Assembly: GCA_947498705.1 (NCBI GenBank)
Contig: CANMLW010000012.1
Coordinates: 62,001-126,000 of the forward strand
From: an uncultured Aquimarina sp.
GTDB taxonomy: Bacteria > Bacteroidota > Bacteroidia > Flavobacteriales > Flavobacteriaceae
DNA: 64,000 nucleotides
Direction of reading: 5' to 3'
The notes beneath the pieces are model-generated. The model ran no database searches, was not told the origin of the DNA, and saw only the letters and a program-made list of their open reading frames with translations. A program made the position numbers and the translations under genes. This document shows positions 7,787 to 16,589 of the stretch, piece after piece (within the stretch, counting starts at the first letter, position 1; the number at the start of each line of letters is the position of its first letter).

Positions 7787-8381
7787 GCAATACCGGGTTT
7801 AACTCTTCATCGTTGTACATTTTCATCTGCTTATAGACTTTCATATACTTATCTCCTTTTTCTATATCTGTTAACAACGTGTCTATAGCTGTCGATAAAT
7901 CTACTCGCTGTTCTAACAATACATCTAATTTTTTCTGACAAGCAGCTCTATGTGTATCTGTAGCATCTTTTCTTGTTGCTTCTTCATGCATATGATATAC
8001 TTTTAACGCCAAAATAGATAATCTATCTACTCCCCATGCAGGACTTTCTGTATTAATTGTAGCATCAGATTTTGTAGAAATACCTTTATACTGTTCTAAA
8101 AAGTAACTATCGATATACTCTACCATATCTGTTCGATCTTGATTAGAAGCATCGATTTGTCTTTTTAGCTTTAGCGCTGCAACAGGTTCAATTTCTGGAT
8201 CTCGAATAATATCTTCATAATGCCATTGTACCGTGTCAATCCAACATTTTCGATATAACAGATGTTCTATTGTTTGTGCTGCGCTATCATAAGGATTAGA
8301 AAATTCTTGATCAACAGTATTGATCACATGATATTTTTCTATTACTTCTTTAAAAATGGAATTTGCTTTATCGGTAAACAT
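7773..8381 (-). CDS. DUF4254 domain protein
   Basis: This 202-residue cytoplasmic helical protein matches DUF4254, with landmark stretches NPYDSAAQTIEHLLYRKCW (27-45) and a central SPAWGVDRLSILALKVYHM region. The biochemical role of the family is not established. It lies directly upstream of, and overlaps, a heptosyltransferase-like GT9 gene, which suggests a link to lipopolysaccharide core assembly. No signal peptide or membrane span is visible. Confidence 0.85.
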   Translation of the reverse strand: MFTDKANSIFKEVIEKYHVINTVDQEFSNPYDSAAQTIEHLLYRKCWIDTVQWHYEDIIRDPEIEPVAALKLKRQIDASNQDRTDMVEYIDSYFLEQYKGISTKSDATINTESPAWGVDRLSILALKVYHMHEEATRKDATDTHRAACQKKLDVLLEQRVDLSTAIDTLLTDIEKGDKYMKVYKQMKMYNDEELNPVLRGEK

Positions 8382-8536
8382 CTATTGAATTATTTTTCTA
8401 AATGTGAATTATTTTTTTGATGCTCTTATTTTTGAAATAGTACTTAAATCAAAAAGAATATGCCTCATTTTTCTGATAAATGCAAAGGTATTATATTTTA
8501 TCATAGTATAAACATCCTATGCATCGATAATACAGA

Positions 8537-9457
8537 TTACAGTAATACAAGGGTAAACGGAATAAGCACACACACCCACATATTAATTTCTTTGGCCAAT
8601 GAACTAAATTTTAGTTCGAAGTAGGTAGTACCTATCAATGCTAGTGGTATTGTTATAAAAAATAATTCTGAGGTATTTTTAAAAGGAGCTATCACCGCTA
8701 CGATAATGGTGACCATTAAATAAGCCAGAATAATACGTAATAAGGGTTTGGTATTTGCTGCTTTACGCCTAAAAGTGATTAGATAAACAGAAAGAAAAAA
8801 GAATAAACATATACAAAGGATTCCTACAGAAAAAAGTTGATCCTTTACCAAATAGCTCTTAAAAGAGAATGAAACTGGATCTATATACTCTGAAAAACTA
8901 AAAAATGTATCCTTTACATACAGCGTAAAACAGGTTGCAAATAGAAATACCACTCCCAATCCCAATATCGGTATTAACCAATTTCTATAATCTTTAGGAG
9001 TAAAATACAATACTCCTATATACACCATGATGATAAAAGAAATGCTCCAAAAATAGGCTAATGAAGCAATGGCTACACACATAGATGCATTAAAAATTTT
9101 GGCTTTTATTTGCCTCTCATTGCGTAGGTGTAGCACATTTTGAATCGCCAATAAAACAAATACATTCGATAGTAAAATAGGAAAATTGACAAGCGAATTA
9201 GGCAAAACTGCAGTAATAAAAGCAAACAAGAATACTGTAAAAGACCCTTTATTGGTCAATTCATTTTTTTTTGCAAAAAAATTGATGCCTAACATCAACA
9301 AAACATACAATAAGACCCCTATTAGCGCATAAAAAAAATAGTTGAGACTCATGTCAAAACCCTTATTAAAATGGGCGATACTATATAACAGTGTCATATA
9401 CAATGCAACTATTATGTAATTAATAGGTTTTGATTTACTAAAAAAGCTTGATAACAC
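8537..9457 (-). CDS. DUF6427 family multi-pass membrane protein
   Basis: This 306-residue, strongly hydrophobic protein has roughly nine or ten membrane spans and matches DUF6427, a Flavobacteriia family. The start codon is GTG (9455-9457), chosen because MLSSFFSKSKPINYI is the expected family N-terminus and no ATG lies nearby. Function is unknown; the topology with a few charged loops recalls polymerase or flippase-like envelope proteins, but no catalytic motif can be named. It is divergent from the DUF6341 gene, and the promoter of that gene begins only a few bases from this start codon. Confidence 0.8.
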   Translation of the reverse strand: MLSSFFSKSKPINYIIVALYMTLLYSIAHFNKGFDMSLNYFFYALIGVLLYVLLMLGINFFAKKNELTNKGSFTVFLFAFITAVLPNSLVNFPILLSNVFVLLAIQNVLHLRNERQIKAKIFNASMCVAIASLAYFWSISFIIMVYIGVLYFTPKDYRNWLIPILGLGVVFLFATCFTLYVKDTFFSFSEYIDPVSFSFKSYLVKDQLFSVGILCICLFFFLSVYLITFRRKAANTKPLLRIILAYLMVTIIVAVIAPFKNTSELFFITIPLALIGTTYFELKFSSLAKEINMWVCVLIPFTLVLL

Positions 9458-9477
9458 TACTATTTTTTATATTTTTG
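9448..9477 (+). promoter_or_regulatory. Promoter of the DUF6341 gene
   Basis: TTG at 9448-9450, a 19-bp spacer and TATTTTTG at 9470-9477 fit the Bacteroidota TTG-N19-TAnnTTTG pattern, about 100 bp upstream of 9581. The -33 box overlaps the first codons of the divergent DUF6427 gene. Confidence 0.55.
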
Positions 9478-9580
9478 CACCAGATTGTATGATTGATACT
9501 CTCTGATAGATCATTAAACTAATTTATAAAAAGTTTTTAGTTTACGCTTTAAACTTTGTACAAAAAAGATAAAATACGTT

Positions 9581-9811
9581 ATGAAAGAATTTTGGGAAGC
9601 TATAGCAAGCCTTTTTGTTGATTTATTATTTCTTCCTCTAGATAAGCTTAGAGCTTTAGAGCTAGAAAATTGGACTGCTGCCAATGTAATTAACTGGTTA
9701 TTTATGCTAATTGGTTTTGTTGCTTTTTTATATTGGATGAAAGAGTTGAAAAAGTTTAATGATAACGATGAAGAAAATAGAGATCCAAAAGCACATTCAT
9801 TTTTGAATTAA
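9581..9811 (+). CDS. DUF6341 small membrane protein
   Basis: This 76-residue protein starts MKEFWEAIASLFVDLLFLP and has one strong membrane helix at about 37-52 (INWLFMLIGFVAFLYW), followed by a charged tail. It matches DUF6341, a short Flavobacteriia family sometimes mislabelled uracil phosphoribosyltransferase; no such enzyme domain is present. Function is unknown. It has its own promoter and a strong shared terminator, so it is a single-gene unit next to DUF6427. Confidence 0.8.
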   Translation: MKEFWEAIASLFVDLLFLPLDKLRALELENWTAANVINWLFMLIGFVAFLYWMKELKKFNDNDEENRDPKAHSFLN

Positions 9812-9835
9812 CAGGTCTTTCTAATATAGTATAAT

Positions 9836-9874
9836 AAAGGAGCCCCGATGTTGTGAACATCGGGGCTCCTTTTT
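9836..9874. terminator. Bidirectional intrinsic terminator
   Basis: A perfect 17-bp stem (9836-9852 with 9856-9872; core GGAGCCCCGATGTT) encloses a GTG loop, with A-run on the left and T-run on the right. It sits between the convergent DUF6341 gene and the 131-residue hypothetical gene and should stop transcription from both sides. Confidence 0.93.
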
Positions 9875-9893
9875 ATATCTTAGACGACACTTA

Positions 9894-10289
9894 TTATTGA
9901 AGATATACTCCTTGTTGATTCATAACAGGTATATCTTTAAAAGCATTTTCTGTTATGGTATGTTTTTCGAATATATACTTCTTATCATACAATTTGTTAT
10001 CTGCAAAAAAGGTTACAGAAAATTCATTATTCATCGCCAATAATTCTTCTTGTAACATTTCTATCTTGGCAAAAGATTTGGCCTCTATTTTTCCTATTCC
10101 ATGGCGTAATAACGATGTTTTTCTTTCTTCGTCATACCCTTTTGTTACCACCAAAACCATTTCTATGGCAGTATCTAGATCATTGATGATATAAGAATTC
10201 CAATCCTGCGCCAAAAACTCTTCATTCCACTCTTTAACAACAGCCACATATACCCCTTTTACTTCAGGTATTTCAATATCTTCTTTCAT
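9894..10289 (-). CDS. Conserved hypothetical protein downstream of pheS
   Basis: This 131-residue soluble protein has no recognised domain. It opens MKEDIEIPEVKGVYVAVVKE and has alternating strands and helices with many charged residues and no Cys. It lies 154 bp after pheS on the same strand and ends at a strong terminator. I infer a small cytoplasmic protein; nothing supports a specific function. Confidence 0.65.
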   Translation of the reverse strand: MKEDIEIPEVKGVYVAVVKEWNEEFLAQDWNSYIINDLDTAIEMVLVVTKGYDEERKTSLLRHGIGKIEAKSFAKIEMLQEELLAMNNEFSVTFFADNKLYDKKYIFEKHTITENAFKDIPVMNQQGVYLQ

Positions 10290-10443
10290 CTAAACTTATT
10301 TATTGTCTTATACTAGTTATACCATTTTCTGATTTGAACTTATCTTATGAACAAATTGAAATCAGAACTGGTGTTAGACAGGGTTCATCGTCATACCTTC
10401 GGGTTACTTACAACCTAACTATGACAATTGTATATTTTCAAAT

Positions 10444-11463
10444 TTACAAGGCAGACTTAAACTGCTCTAAGAAACGCACATCATTTTCACTTAGCATTCT
10501 AATATCAGAAATCCCATATAATAAAAGAGCAATACGGTCGATACCCATCCCAAAAGCAAAACCGCTGTACTCCTCTGGGTCGATATTACAATTTTTCAGA
10601 ACATTTGGATCAACCATTCCACAACCCATAATTTCTAACCAACCGGTTCCTTTGGTCATTTTATAATCGGTTTCTGTTTCTAATCCCCAATAAACATCTA
10701 CTTCTGCACTTGGCTCTGTAAAAGGAAAGTACGAAGGTCGTAGTCGAATCTTTGACTTACCAAACATTTCTTTGGTAAAATATTGTAGTGTTTGTTTTAA
10801 ATCTGCAAAAGATACATCTTTATCAATATACAAACCTTCTACCTGATGGAAAAAGCAGTGAGATCTTGCTGAAATAGCCTCATTACGATATACTCGTCCC
10901 GGAGAAATTGTTCTAATAGGGGGCTTATTGTTTTCCATATACCTAACCTGCACAGAAGAAGTATGTGTGCGTAGTAATATATCCGGATCTGTTTGAATAA
11001 AAAAAGTATCCTGCATATCTCTTGCAGGATGATACTCTGGTAAATTTAACGCCGTAAAGTTATGCCAGTCATCTTCGATTTCGGGTCCTTCGCTAACGTT
11101 AAATCCAATACGTGAAAAAATATCAATAATTTGATTCTTTACCAAAGAAATAGGGTGCCTTGATCCCAATGCGATTGGTTCTGACGGTCTTGTTAAATCC
11201 CCAAAACTTCCTTTCTCTTCATCCTTAGTTTCAAATTCGTCCTTCAAGGACTTTACTTTGTCTTCTGCTGCTATTTTAAGGGCATTTATTGCTTGGCCAA
11301 ACTCTTTTTTCTGATCATTGGCGATATTTCTGAATTCTGCAAAAAACTCATTAATAAGCCCTTTTTTGCCAGAAAACTTAATTCGAAATGCTTCAACGTC
11401 TTCTTTGGTTTTTGCAGTAAATGCATCTACCTCTTCTATATACTCTTTTATCTTGTCAATCAT
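10444..11463 (-). CDS. pheS: Phenylalanine-tRNA ligase alpha subunit
   Basis: This 339-residue protein has the full PheS layout: an N-terminal coiled coil (about 1-95) that contacts tRNA, then the class II aminoacyl-tRNA synthetase core. Motif 2 is visible as [18 protein letters not shown] and motif 3 as [17 protein letters not shown] near the C-terminus. It charges tRNA-Phe as an alpha2-beta2 enzyme with PheT; pheT is not in this window, consistent with the unlinked arrangement common in Bacteroidota. The start is supported by a TAAATTTG promoter element just upstream. Confidence 0.97.
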   Translation of the reverse strand: MIDKIKEYIEEVDAFTAKTKEDVEAFRIKFSGKKGLINEFFAEFRNIANDQKKEFGQAINALKIAAEDKVKSLKDEFETKDEEKGSFGDLTRPSEPIALGSRHPISLVKNQIIDIFSRIGFNVSEGPEIEDDWHNFTALNLPEYHPARDMQDTFFIQTDPDILLRTHTSSVQVRYMENNKPPIRTISPGRVYRNEAISARSHCFFHQVEGLYIDKDVSFADLKQTLQYFTKEMFGKSKIRLRPSYFPFTEPSAEVDVYWGLETETDYKMTKGTGWLEIMGCGMVDPNVLKNCNIDPEEYSGFAFGMGIDRIALLLYGISDIRMLSENDVRFLEQFKSAL

Positions 11464-11485
11464 CGCTGTTTTCTTGATAGAACGG

Positions 11486-11493
11486 CAAATTTA
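11486..11493 (-). promoter_or_regulatory. Promoter -7 element of pheS
   Basis: The minus strand reads TAAATTTG, fitting TAnnTTTG, 22 bp before the pheS start codon. That spacing would give a short leader. Confidence 0.45.
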
Positions 11494-11621
11494 CGTAATT
11501 TCGACAAATCGTGTTATAGATTCTGAGCTAGTTTTTACAATTTTGGTTAAACCCTTAATATACCTTAGAATTCTATTTCATCCTTGGTCTACTGCAAATA
11601 CAAAATTATTGTATTTATGGT

Positions 11622-11730
11622 ACCTCAAGCCTCATTATAAAATTTCATTGTATACTTGAGGTTAACTCTCATTTGGTCGACCCTGAGAGTTAATTACAGA
11701 AAGTTTTTAATAGGTACCATGCGTACCTAT
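11622..11730. repeat. Three consecutive inverted repeats between pheS and the next gene
   Basis: IR1 pairs ACCTCAAG (11622-11629) with CTTGAGGT (11655-11662). IR2 pairs TTAACTCTCA (11662-11671) with TGAGAGTTAA (11684-11693), and its loop contains the palindrome GGTCGACC. IR3 pairs ATAGGTAC (11710-11717) with GTACCTAT (11723-11730). No T-run follows any stem, so they are not standard terminators. They fill most of the 296-bp gap after the 118-residue protein gene. Confidence 0.6.
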
Positions 11731-11759
11731 ATCTATTTGTTATATAATTTTTATGTCAA

Positions 11760-12116
11760 TTACAGTATGTATTGACTTATAAGAAAATAATTAACAATGG
11801 CTTCTTTCATCAAAACAGATTGTTCACCTGGTTTTAAACTGGGTAGTTGCTCTTTTACCTGATAATGTGGCCACCCATCATCATCATAATAATCAAACTC
11901 ATAATATCCATAAGGCTCTAAAAGTCTACAAATAGCGATATGCATCAAATCTAACTTTTCATCTTTTTTAAACGTACGATGCAATTGACCAAGTTCCTGA
12001 ACACCAATTAAATAAATAATTCCGTCCAGATCCAAATCTTCTCCCTCTGCAAACTGGTCTGATAATTTTGAAACCAGGGTCTCCCAGCGTTCTTTTAGTT
12101 TTTCATCTCTGGCCAT
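11760..12116 (-). CDS. Conserved hypothetical protein
   Basis: This 118-residue acidic soluble protein begins MARDEKLKERWETLVSKL and contains a conspicuous EFDYYDDDGWPHYQ segment in its second half. I do not recognise a characterised domain; similar short proteins occur widely in Flavobacteriia. It follows the TlpA-like gene on the same strand with a 90-bp gap and may be co-transcribed. No signal peptide or membrane helix is present. Confidence 0.7.
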   Translation of the reverse strand: MARDEKLKERWETLVSKLSDQFAEGEDLDLDGIIYLIGVQELGQLHRTFKKDEKLDLMHIAICRLLEPYGYYEFDYYDDDGWPHYQVKEQLPSLKPGEQSVLMKEAIVNYFLISQYIL

Positions 12117-12206
12117 GAATATATACTACTATTATTGTTTGGTCTTCTTGAAGAATAAAATTCTAAAAATTTCATCTTCATTTTTAATTAAGAGGACAAA
12201 AAAGGG

Positions 12207-12698
12207 TTATTTAATTTCTTCTATAAGTGTTATCAGCTCTTTAGCACTTAACTCTTCAGATTTTTTAGCTACCAAAGCACCTTCAGAATCAAACAACCAA
12301 GTTGTTGGTTTTACATGAACTCCATATGCAGAAAGCTCTTTTTCACTTTTTACATAACTAAATGTAAAAGGGCGACTACTGGCGAATGAACCTATTAGTA
12401 CTCTATCTTCATCAGAAATCATCACAAAAATAACTTCGTCTTTGTAATGTTGCTTTACTTTCTCAAATTCTGGAAATCCTATTATACACGGTGCACATCC
12501 TGTTTCCCAAAAGTTTACTACTACAGGTTTACCTAAATGACTAGTTAGGCTAATTCTGTCTCCATTAAAGCTCTGCACTTTTAAGTCGTCTAATGAAGGG
12601 CCTGACATCTGAGTACAGCCACTAAAAGTAAAAAGAATTACAAGTAGCAACAGAATACCTACCGCTATATAACCTTTCTTTAAAAATGATATATCCAT
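12207..12698 (-). CDS. TlpA-like thioredoxin-fold lipoprotein
   Basis: This 163-residue protein has a long hydrophobic leader ending FTFSGC, so Cys28 is probably lipidated and the protein faces the periplasm. A thioredoxin fold follows with WETGCAPC; the redox pair is Cys68 and Cys71. The cis-proline region is seen in VKPTTWLF. TlpA/ResA-family proteins reduce or exchange disulfides, for example in cytochrome c maturation or stress defence; the partner here is unknown. If the lipobox is not used, the leader would serve as a membrane anchor instead. Confidence 0.87.
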   Translation of the reverse strand: MDISFLKKGYIAVGILLLLVILFTFSGCTQMSGPSLDDLKVQSFNGDRISLTSHLGKPVVVNFWETGCAPCIIGFPEFEKVKQHYKDEVIFVMISDEDRVLIGSFASSRPFTFSYVKSEKELSAYGVHVKPTTWLFDSEGALVAKKSEELSAKELITLIEEIK

Positions 12699-12744
12699 TG
12701 TGTGTCTTTAAAGTACATTTTCTAAACAAAATCCCTGTAATGGA

Positions 12745-14022
12745 TTAGGAAATCAAATCAAATCCTAAATCTTTTCGATAGTACATCTTATCAAAATGAA
12801 GTTTTTCTACATTTTGATAGGACTTTTTAAGAGCTTTGGTAAAATCTTCGTCAAAAGAGGTAATTGCAATTACTCTACCCCCACTAGTAACTACTTTATC
12901 TCCGTCTAGTTTTGTACCAGCATGAAAGACAATCGAATCTTCTATCTGATCTAAACCTGTAATCTCTTTTTCTTTTTCATAAGCTTCTGGATATCCTCCA
13001 GAAACGGTCATTACAGTTGTAGCTGTCCTTTCATCTAGTTCAAGGTCTATAGTGTTTAGAGATTGATTTCCTACACTTTGAAACAATTGTACCAAATCAG
13101 TTTTTACTCTTGGCAATACTACCTCTGTCTCTGGATCACCCATGCGCACATTATATTCGATAACCTTTGGGTCGTCTCCTACCTTGATCAATCCTATAAA
13201 AATAAAACCTTTATAATCTATTTTTTCTTTTGCCAAACCATCTACTGTTGGTTTGATAATTTGATTCTCGATCTTGCTCATTAAGGCATCATCTACAAAT
13301 GGAACTGGTGAGATGGCACCCATTCCTCCTGTATTAAGACCTGTATCTCCTTCTCCTATTCTTTTATAGTCTTTTGCGGTTGGTAGCGTTACATAATTTC
13401 TACCATCTGTAAGCACAAATACGCTTAGCTCTATACCATCCAGAAATTCTTCGATCACTACTTTTTCACTAGCTGTACCAAACTTCTTGTTGGTCAACAT
13501 ATTTTCGAGTTCTGATTTTGCTTCTTCTATATCCTGAAGAATCAACACCCCTTTTCCTGCAGCAAGTCCATCTGCTTTAAGTACATAAGGAGGGTTTAAT
13601 GTTTCCAGAAATTGTTTTCCTTCTTCTACTGTAGTAGCAGTAAAACTTTGATATGCTGCCGTAGGGATGTTATGTCTTATCAAAAACTCTTTGGCATATT
13701 CTTTACTTCCTTCCAGTTTAGCACCTTCTTTAGACGGGCCAATAACAATAATATCCTGTAGGTCTTTATCTTCAGAAAAATAGTCACTAATTCCTCTTAC
13801 CAATGGATCTTCTGGCCCAACCACTACCATACCAATATCTTCTTTTAGCACTAATTTTTTAATTGCATCAAAGTCGGTAACCGAAATAGAAACGTTGGTT
13901 GCTATTGCTGCTGTACCTGCATTTCCTGGTGCAACAAAAAGTGTCTCACAAAGTGGACTTTGAACGATTTTATACGCAAAAGTATGTTCTCTACCTCCTG
14001 ATCCGAGTACTAAAATATTCAT
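12745..14022 (-). CDS. purD: Phosphoribosylamine-glycine ligase
   Basis: This 425-residue cytoplasmic enzyme catalyses the second step of purine synthesis, joining glycine to 5-phosphoribosylamine with ATP. The N-terminal domain opens MNILVLGSGGREHTFAYKI, and the ATP-grasp core shows KADGLAAGKGVLIL and the Mg-binding region EYNVRMGDPETEVVLPR. Length and order are normal for PurD. It lies just downstream of the polysaccharide locus, 122 bp from the terminal O-antigen-ligase-like gene, and marks the return to housekeeping genes. Confidence 0.97.
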   Translation of the reverse strand: MNILVLGSGGREHTFAYKIVQSPLCETLFVAPGNAGTAAIATNVSISVTDFDAIKKLVLKEDIGMVVVGPEDPLVRGISDYFSEDKDLQDIIVIGPSKEGAKLEGSKEYAKEFLIRHNIPTAAYQSFTATTVEEGKQFLETLNPPYVLKADGLAAGKGVLILQDIEEAKSELENMLTNKKFGTASEKVVIEEFLDGIELSVFVLTDGRNYVTLPTAKDYKRIGEGDTGLNTGGMGAISPVPFVDDALMSKIENQIIKPTVDGLAKEKIDYKGFIFIGLIKVGDDPKVIEYNVRMGDPETEVVLPRVKTDLVQLFQSVGNQSLNTIDLELDERTATTVMTVSGGYPEAYEKEKEITGLDQIEDSIVFHAGTKLDGDKVVTSGGRVIAITSFDEDFTKALKKSYQNVEKLHFDKMYYRKDLGFDLIS

Positions 14023-14051
14023 GATTTTATTTGGCTTGAATTTTATGGGGT

Positions 14052-14059
14052 CAAAAATA
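14052..14059 (-). promoter_or_regulatory. Promoter -7 element of purD
   Basis: The minus strand reads TATTTTTG, fitting TAnnTTTG, 29 bp before the purD start. No -33 box at the usual distance is evident. Confidence 0.35.
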
Positions 14060-14144
14060 GTCTATTCCCCGTTTTATTGCTAATTCTTTACAAGAAAAAC
14101 ACATCGTAGCAAAACATATCGGATGTCTTTGTACTCTTAAAAAA

Positions 14145-15422
14145 TTAGTTTCTAATAATTCTACTACTTAAAATGCTTCTTCTTTTTAGTAATAACGGTG
14201 TTATTATAGAGAAAAAAACAATTCCGTTAAAACGAACAAGCATCGATTCGAACAAGAGTGATACAAAAAGAATCAAAAAGACAGAAAACTCATTCCTACT
14301 TCGTTTTAGTCTCATTGCCAGCACTATAAAAATACTTATCAAAATTGCGAAGCCAATAAACCCTGTTTGCAAATACGATTGTAAATATTGATTGTGTGCA
14401 TTATACCTATGCTTTAGATTATGAACATATCCCAATTCTTCATATTTCTTAAATAATACATCATTGGCATCTCCCGAGCCATAACCAAATAATGGGGCAT
14501 CTTTGATAAGTAAGGTACTTGCATTCCATGACAATAATCTGGATTTTTCTGAAGAGGCACCACCTCGTTCTAAAATAGTGCTATAGTTCTTCATTTGACG
14601 ATAAAAAGTAGCTACTCTGGGATTGTGTAAAAACAATAATACTCCCATGGCAAAGATTATGATCAACAGGTACTTTTTACTCTTATCTGTTACATTAAAG
14701 ATCAAAAGTACTGACATCATGGCCAAAATGATATAGGCCCCGATAGAGGCTAATAAAAATAGGTATAGAAACAAAACACCTACAACGACAAACTGTATTC
14801 TGGATTCTAGTTCATTCTTAAGATAATACCCAAGAACAAGCAATATATAGATTGAAATATAATTAGCATTAACAGATCCCGAAAACGAAGATCCAATGAA
14901 AAAGTAACTCCAATCCCGAGTGACAACTTCTAAAAAAGAAAAAATATCATTGATCTCTTCATTTTTGCATACATGTGTAATTAATGACTGTGAAGCCATT
15001 ACAACATTCGCAAGAAATGAAACGATCAGTCCAATTAATAAGAAATCAAACAGCCTACGTACTGTTGCTGCATCTTCTTTCACAAACATAAAAATAACAG
15101 GAAACAGCAGCAATGATATTGATCGCTGTACTAAATCCAGCCCTCCAGAGAGGTTTTCTGAATACAATAACCCAAACGCAAGCATCACAAAATACATTGG
15201 AAAAAGAAGTGCCGATTTTTCTAAAACAAATTTTTTACGAAACTTAAACATCATTATCAGTCCAAAAATCATAGAGGCTATAAAAAATGGAGAAGGCAAA
15301 TTAATACCCAGTGGTAGCAGAAAAAAGGCTATAAAAAGACTGTTCCAAAAGGTCATGACGATCCAATCATCTTCCTTATAAAACATGTTATTAATCTTTA
15401 CTATAATTTCTTCTAATTGCAC
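14145..15422 (-). CDS. O-antigen ligase/polymerase family membrane protein
   Basis: This 425-residue protein has about ten to twelve membrane spans and a large outer loop containing GYGSGDANDVLFKKYEELG and NAHNQYLQSYLQTGFIG. That NAHNQYL..G pattern is the hallmark of the Wzy_C/O-antigen ligase family. Members either polymerise repeat units (Wzy) or transfer glycan to lipid A core (WaaL) on the periplasmic side. The most downstream position in the polysaccharide locus and the presence of two other polymerase-like proteins leave the choice open; a ligase role is possible. Confidence 0.85.
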   Translation of the reverse strand: MQLEEIIVKINNMFYKEDDWIVMTFWNSLFIAFFLLPLGINLPSPFFIASMIFGLIMMFKFRKKFVLEKSALLFPMYFVMLAFGLLYSENLSGGLDLVQRSISLLLFPVIFMFVKEDAATVRRLFDFLLIGLIVSFLANVVMASQSLITHVCKNEEINDIFSFLEVVTRDWSYFFIGSSFSGSVNANYISIYILLVLGYYLKNELESRIQFVVVGVLFLYLFLLASIGAYIILAMMSVLLIFNVTDKSKKYLLIIIFAMGVLLFLHNPRVATFYRQMKNYSTILERGGASSEKSRLLSWNASTLLIKDAPLFGYGSGDANDVLFKKYEELGYVHNLKHRYNAHNQYLQSYLQTGFIGFAILISIFIVLAMRLKRSRNEFSVFLILFVSLLFESMLVRFNGIVFFSIITPLLLKRRSILSSRIIRN

Positions 15423-15509
15423 CTAATAAATTCTATGGTATGGGATTGTTAACGTTTTTTACTGAAGTATAGTGTATTTATATGGTTTATAGCTCTATAC
15501 AGAAAATTG

Positions 15510-16481
15510 TTACGAAAAATCTCTATGCTCGCTCTTTTGTAATTCTTCTTCAGAAAAACCTTTAAAATAATCTAATGTTAATTTCATTCCTTCTGACCTA
15601 TCAAATCTAGGTTCCCAATCTAAAATCTCTTTTGCCCTGGAAATATCTGGCTGACGTTGCAGAGGGTCATCTGTAGGTAATGGTTTATATATAACTTTTT
15701 GATGTGTTCCTGTTAGTTTTACAATTTCCTCTGCAAAATCTTTAATGGTAATTTCATCTGGGTTACCAATATTTACGGGGTATATATAATCGCTAAATAA
15801 TAGCCTATAAATTCCTTCTACCTGGTCGTCTACATAACAAAAAGAACGAGTCTGTAATCCATCACCAAATATTGTCAAATCCTCACCTCTTAATGCCTGA
15901 CCAATAAAAGCAGGCACTACACGCCCATCGTTTAACCTCATTCTAGGGCCATAGGTATTAAAAATACGCACAATTCTGGTTTCTACCCCATGATAGGTAT
16001 GATACGCCATGGTGATAGATTCCTGAAAACGCTTTGCCTCATCATATACCCCTCTAGGGCCAATGGTATTTACATTACCATAATACTCTTCATTTTGCGG
16101 GTGTACTAAAGGGTCACCATATACCTCGCTGGTGGACGCAATCAAAATCCTGGCTTTTTTTTCTTTTGCTAATCCCAAAAGGTTATGTGTTCCTAAGGAT
16201 CCCACCTTTAATGTCTGAATAGGAATCTTTAAATAATCTATTGGGCTCGCAGGTGAAGCAAAATGAAGTATATAATCTAATTTACCTGGAACATGGACGA
16301 ATTTGGTAACATCATGATGGTAAAACTCAAAATTTTCGAGCTTAAAAAGATGCTCGATATTTTTTAGGTCTCCGGTAATAAGATTATCCATCGCTATTAC
16401 ATGAAAACCTTCTTTAACAAATCGATCGCAAAGGTGTGATCCTAAAAAACCTGCCGCTCCTGTAATTAGTATTTTCTTCAA
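15510..16481 (-). CDS. UDP-glucuronate decarboxylase (UDP-xylose synthase)
   Basis: This 323-residue extended short-chain dehydrogenase has the NAD-binding GAAGFLG at 8-14, the [10 protein letters not shown] segment at 115-124 and the catalytic Tyr146-xxx-Lys150 (YDEAK). The sequence [14 protein letters not shown] and the length are typical of UXS, which converts UDP-glucuronate to UDP-xylose in the cytoplasm. It lies 108 bp downstream of ugd, which supplies UDP-glucuronate, so the pair forms a short pathway from UDP-glucose to UDP-xylose. Confidence 0.92.
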   Translation of the reverse strand: MKKILITGAAGFLGSHLCDRFVKEGFHVIAMDNLITGDLKNIEHLFKLENFEFYHHDVTKFVHVPGKLDYILHFASPASPIDYLKIPIQTLKVGSLGTHNLLGLAKEKKARILIASTSEVYGDPLVHPQNEEYYGNVNTIGPRGVYDEAKRFQESITMAYHTYHGVETRIVRIFNTYGPRMRLNDGRVVPAFIGQALRGEDLTIFGDGLQTRSFCYVDDQVEGIYRLLFSDYIYPVNIGNPDEITIKDFAEEIVKLTGTHQKVIYKPLPTDDPLQRQPDISRAKEILDWEPRFDRSEGMKLTLDYFKGFSEEELQKSEHRDFS

Positions 16482-16589
16482 AAGATATTTTTTTCAAAAA
16501 TAACAATTACTAGAGACAAGCAGCCATTATAAAAACAAAAAACCACTTGATTTTTACTTCAAATTTAAAAACGAAATAACCCTAGTATA

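Noticed and set aside
14920..15381. 153-codon open frame on the plus strand inside the O-antigen-ligase-like gene
   Set aside because: Antisense shadow of a clear multi-pass membrane protein gene; no start signal or family match.
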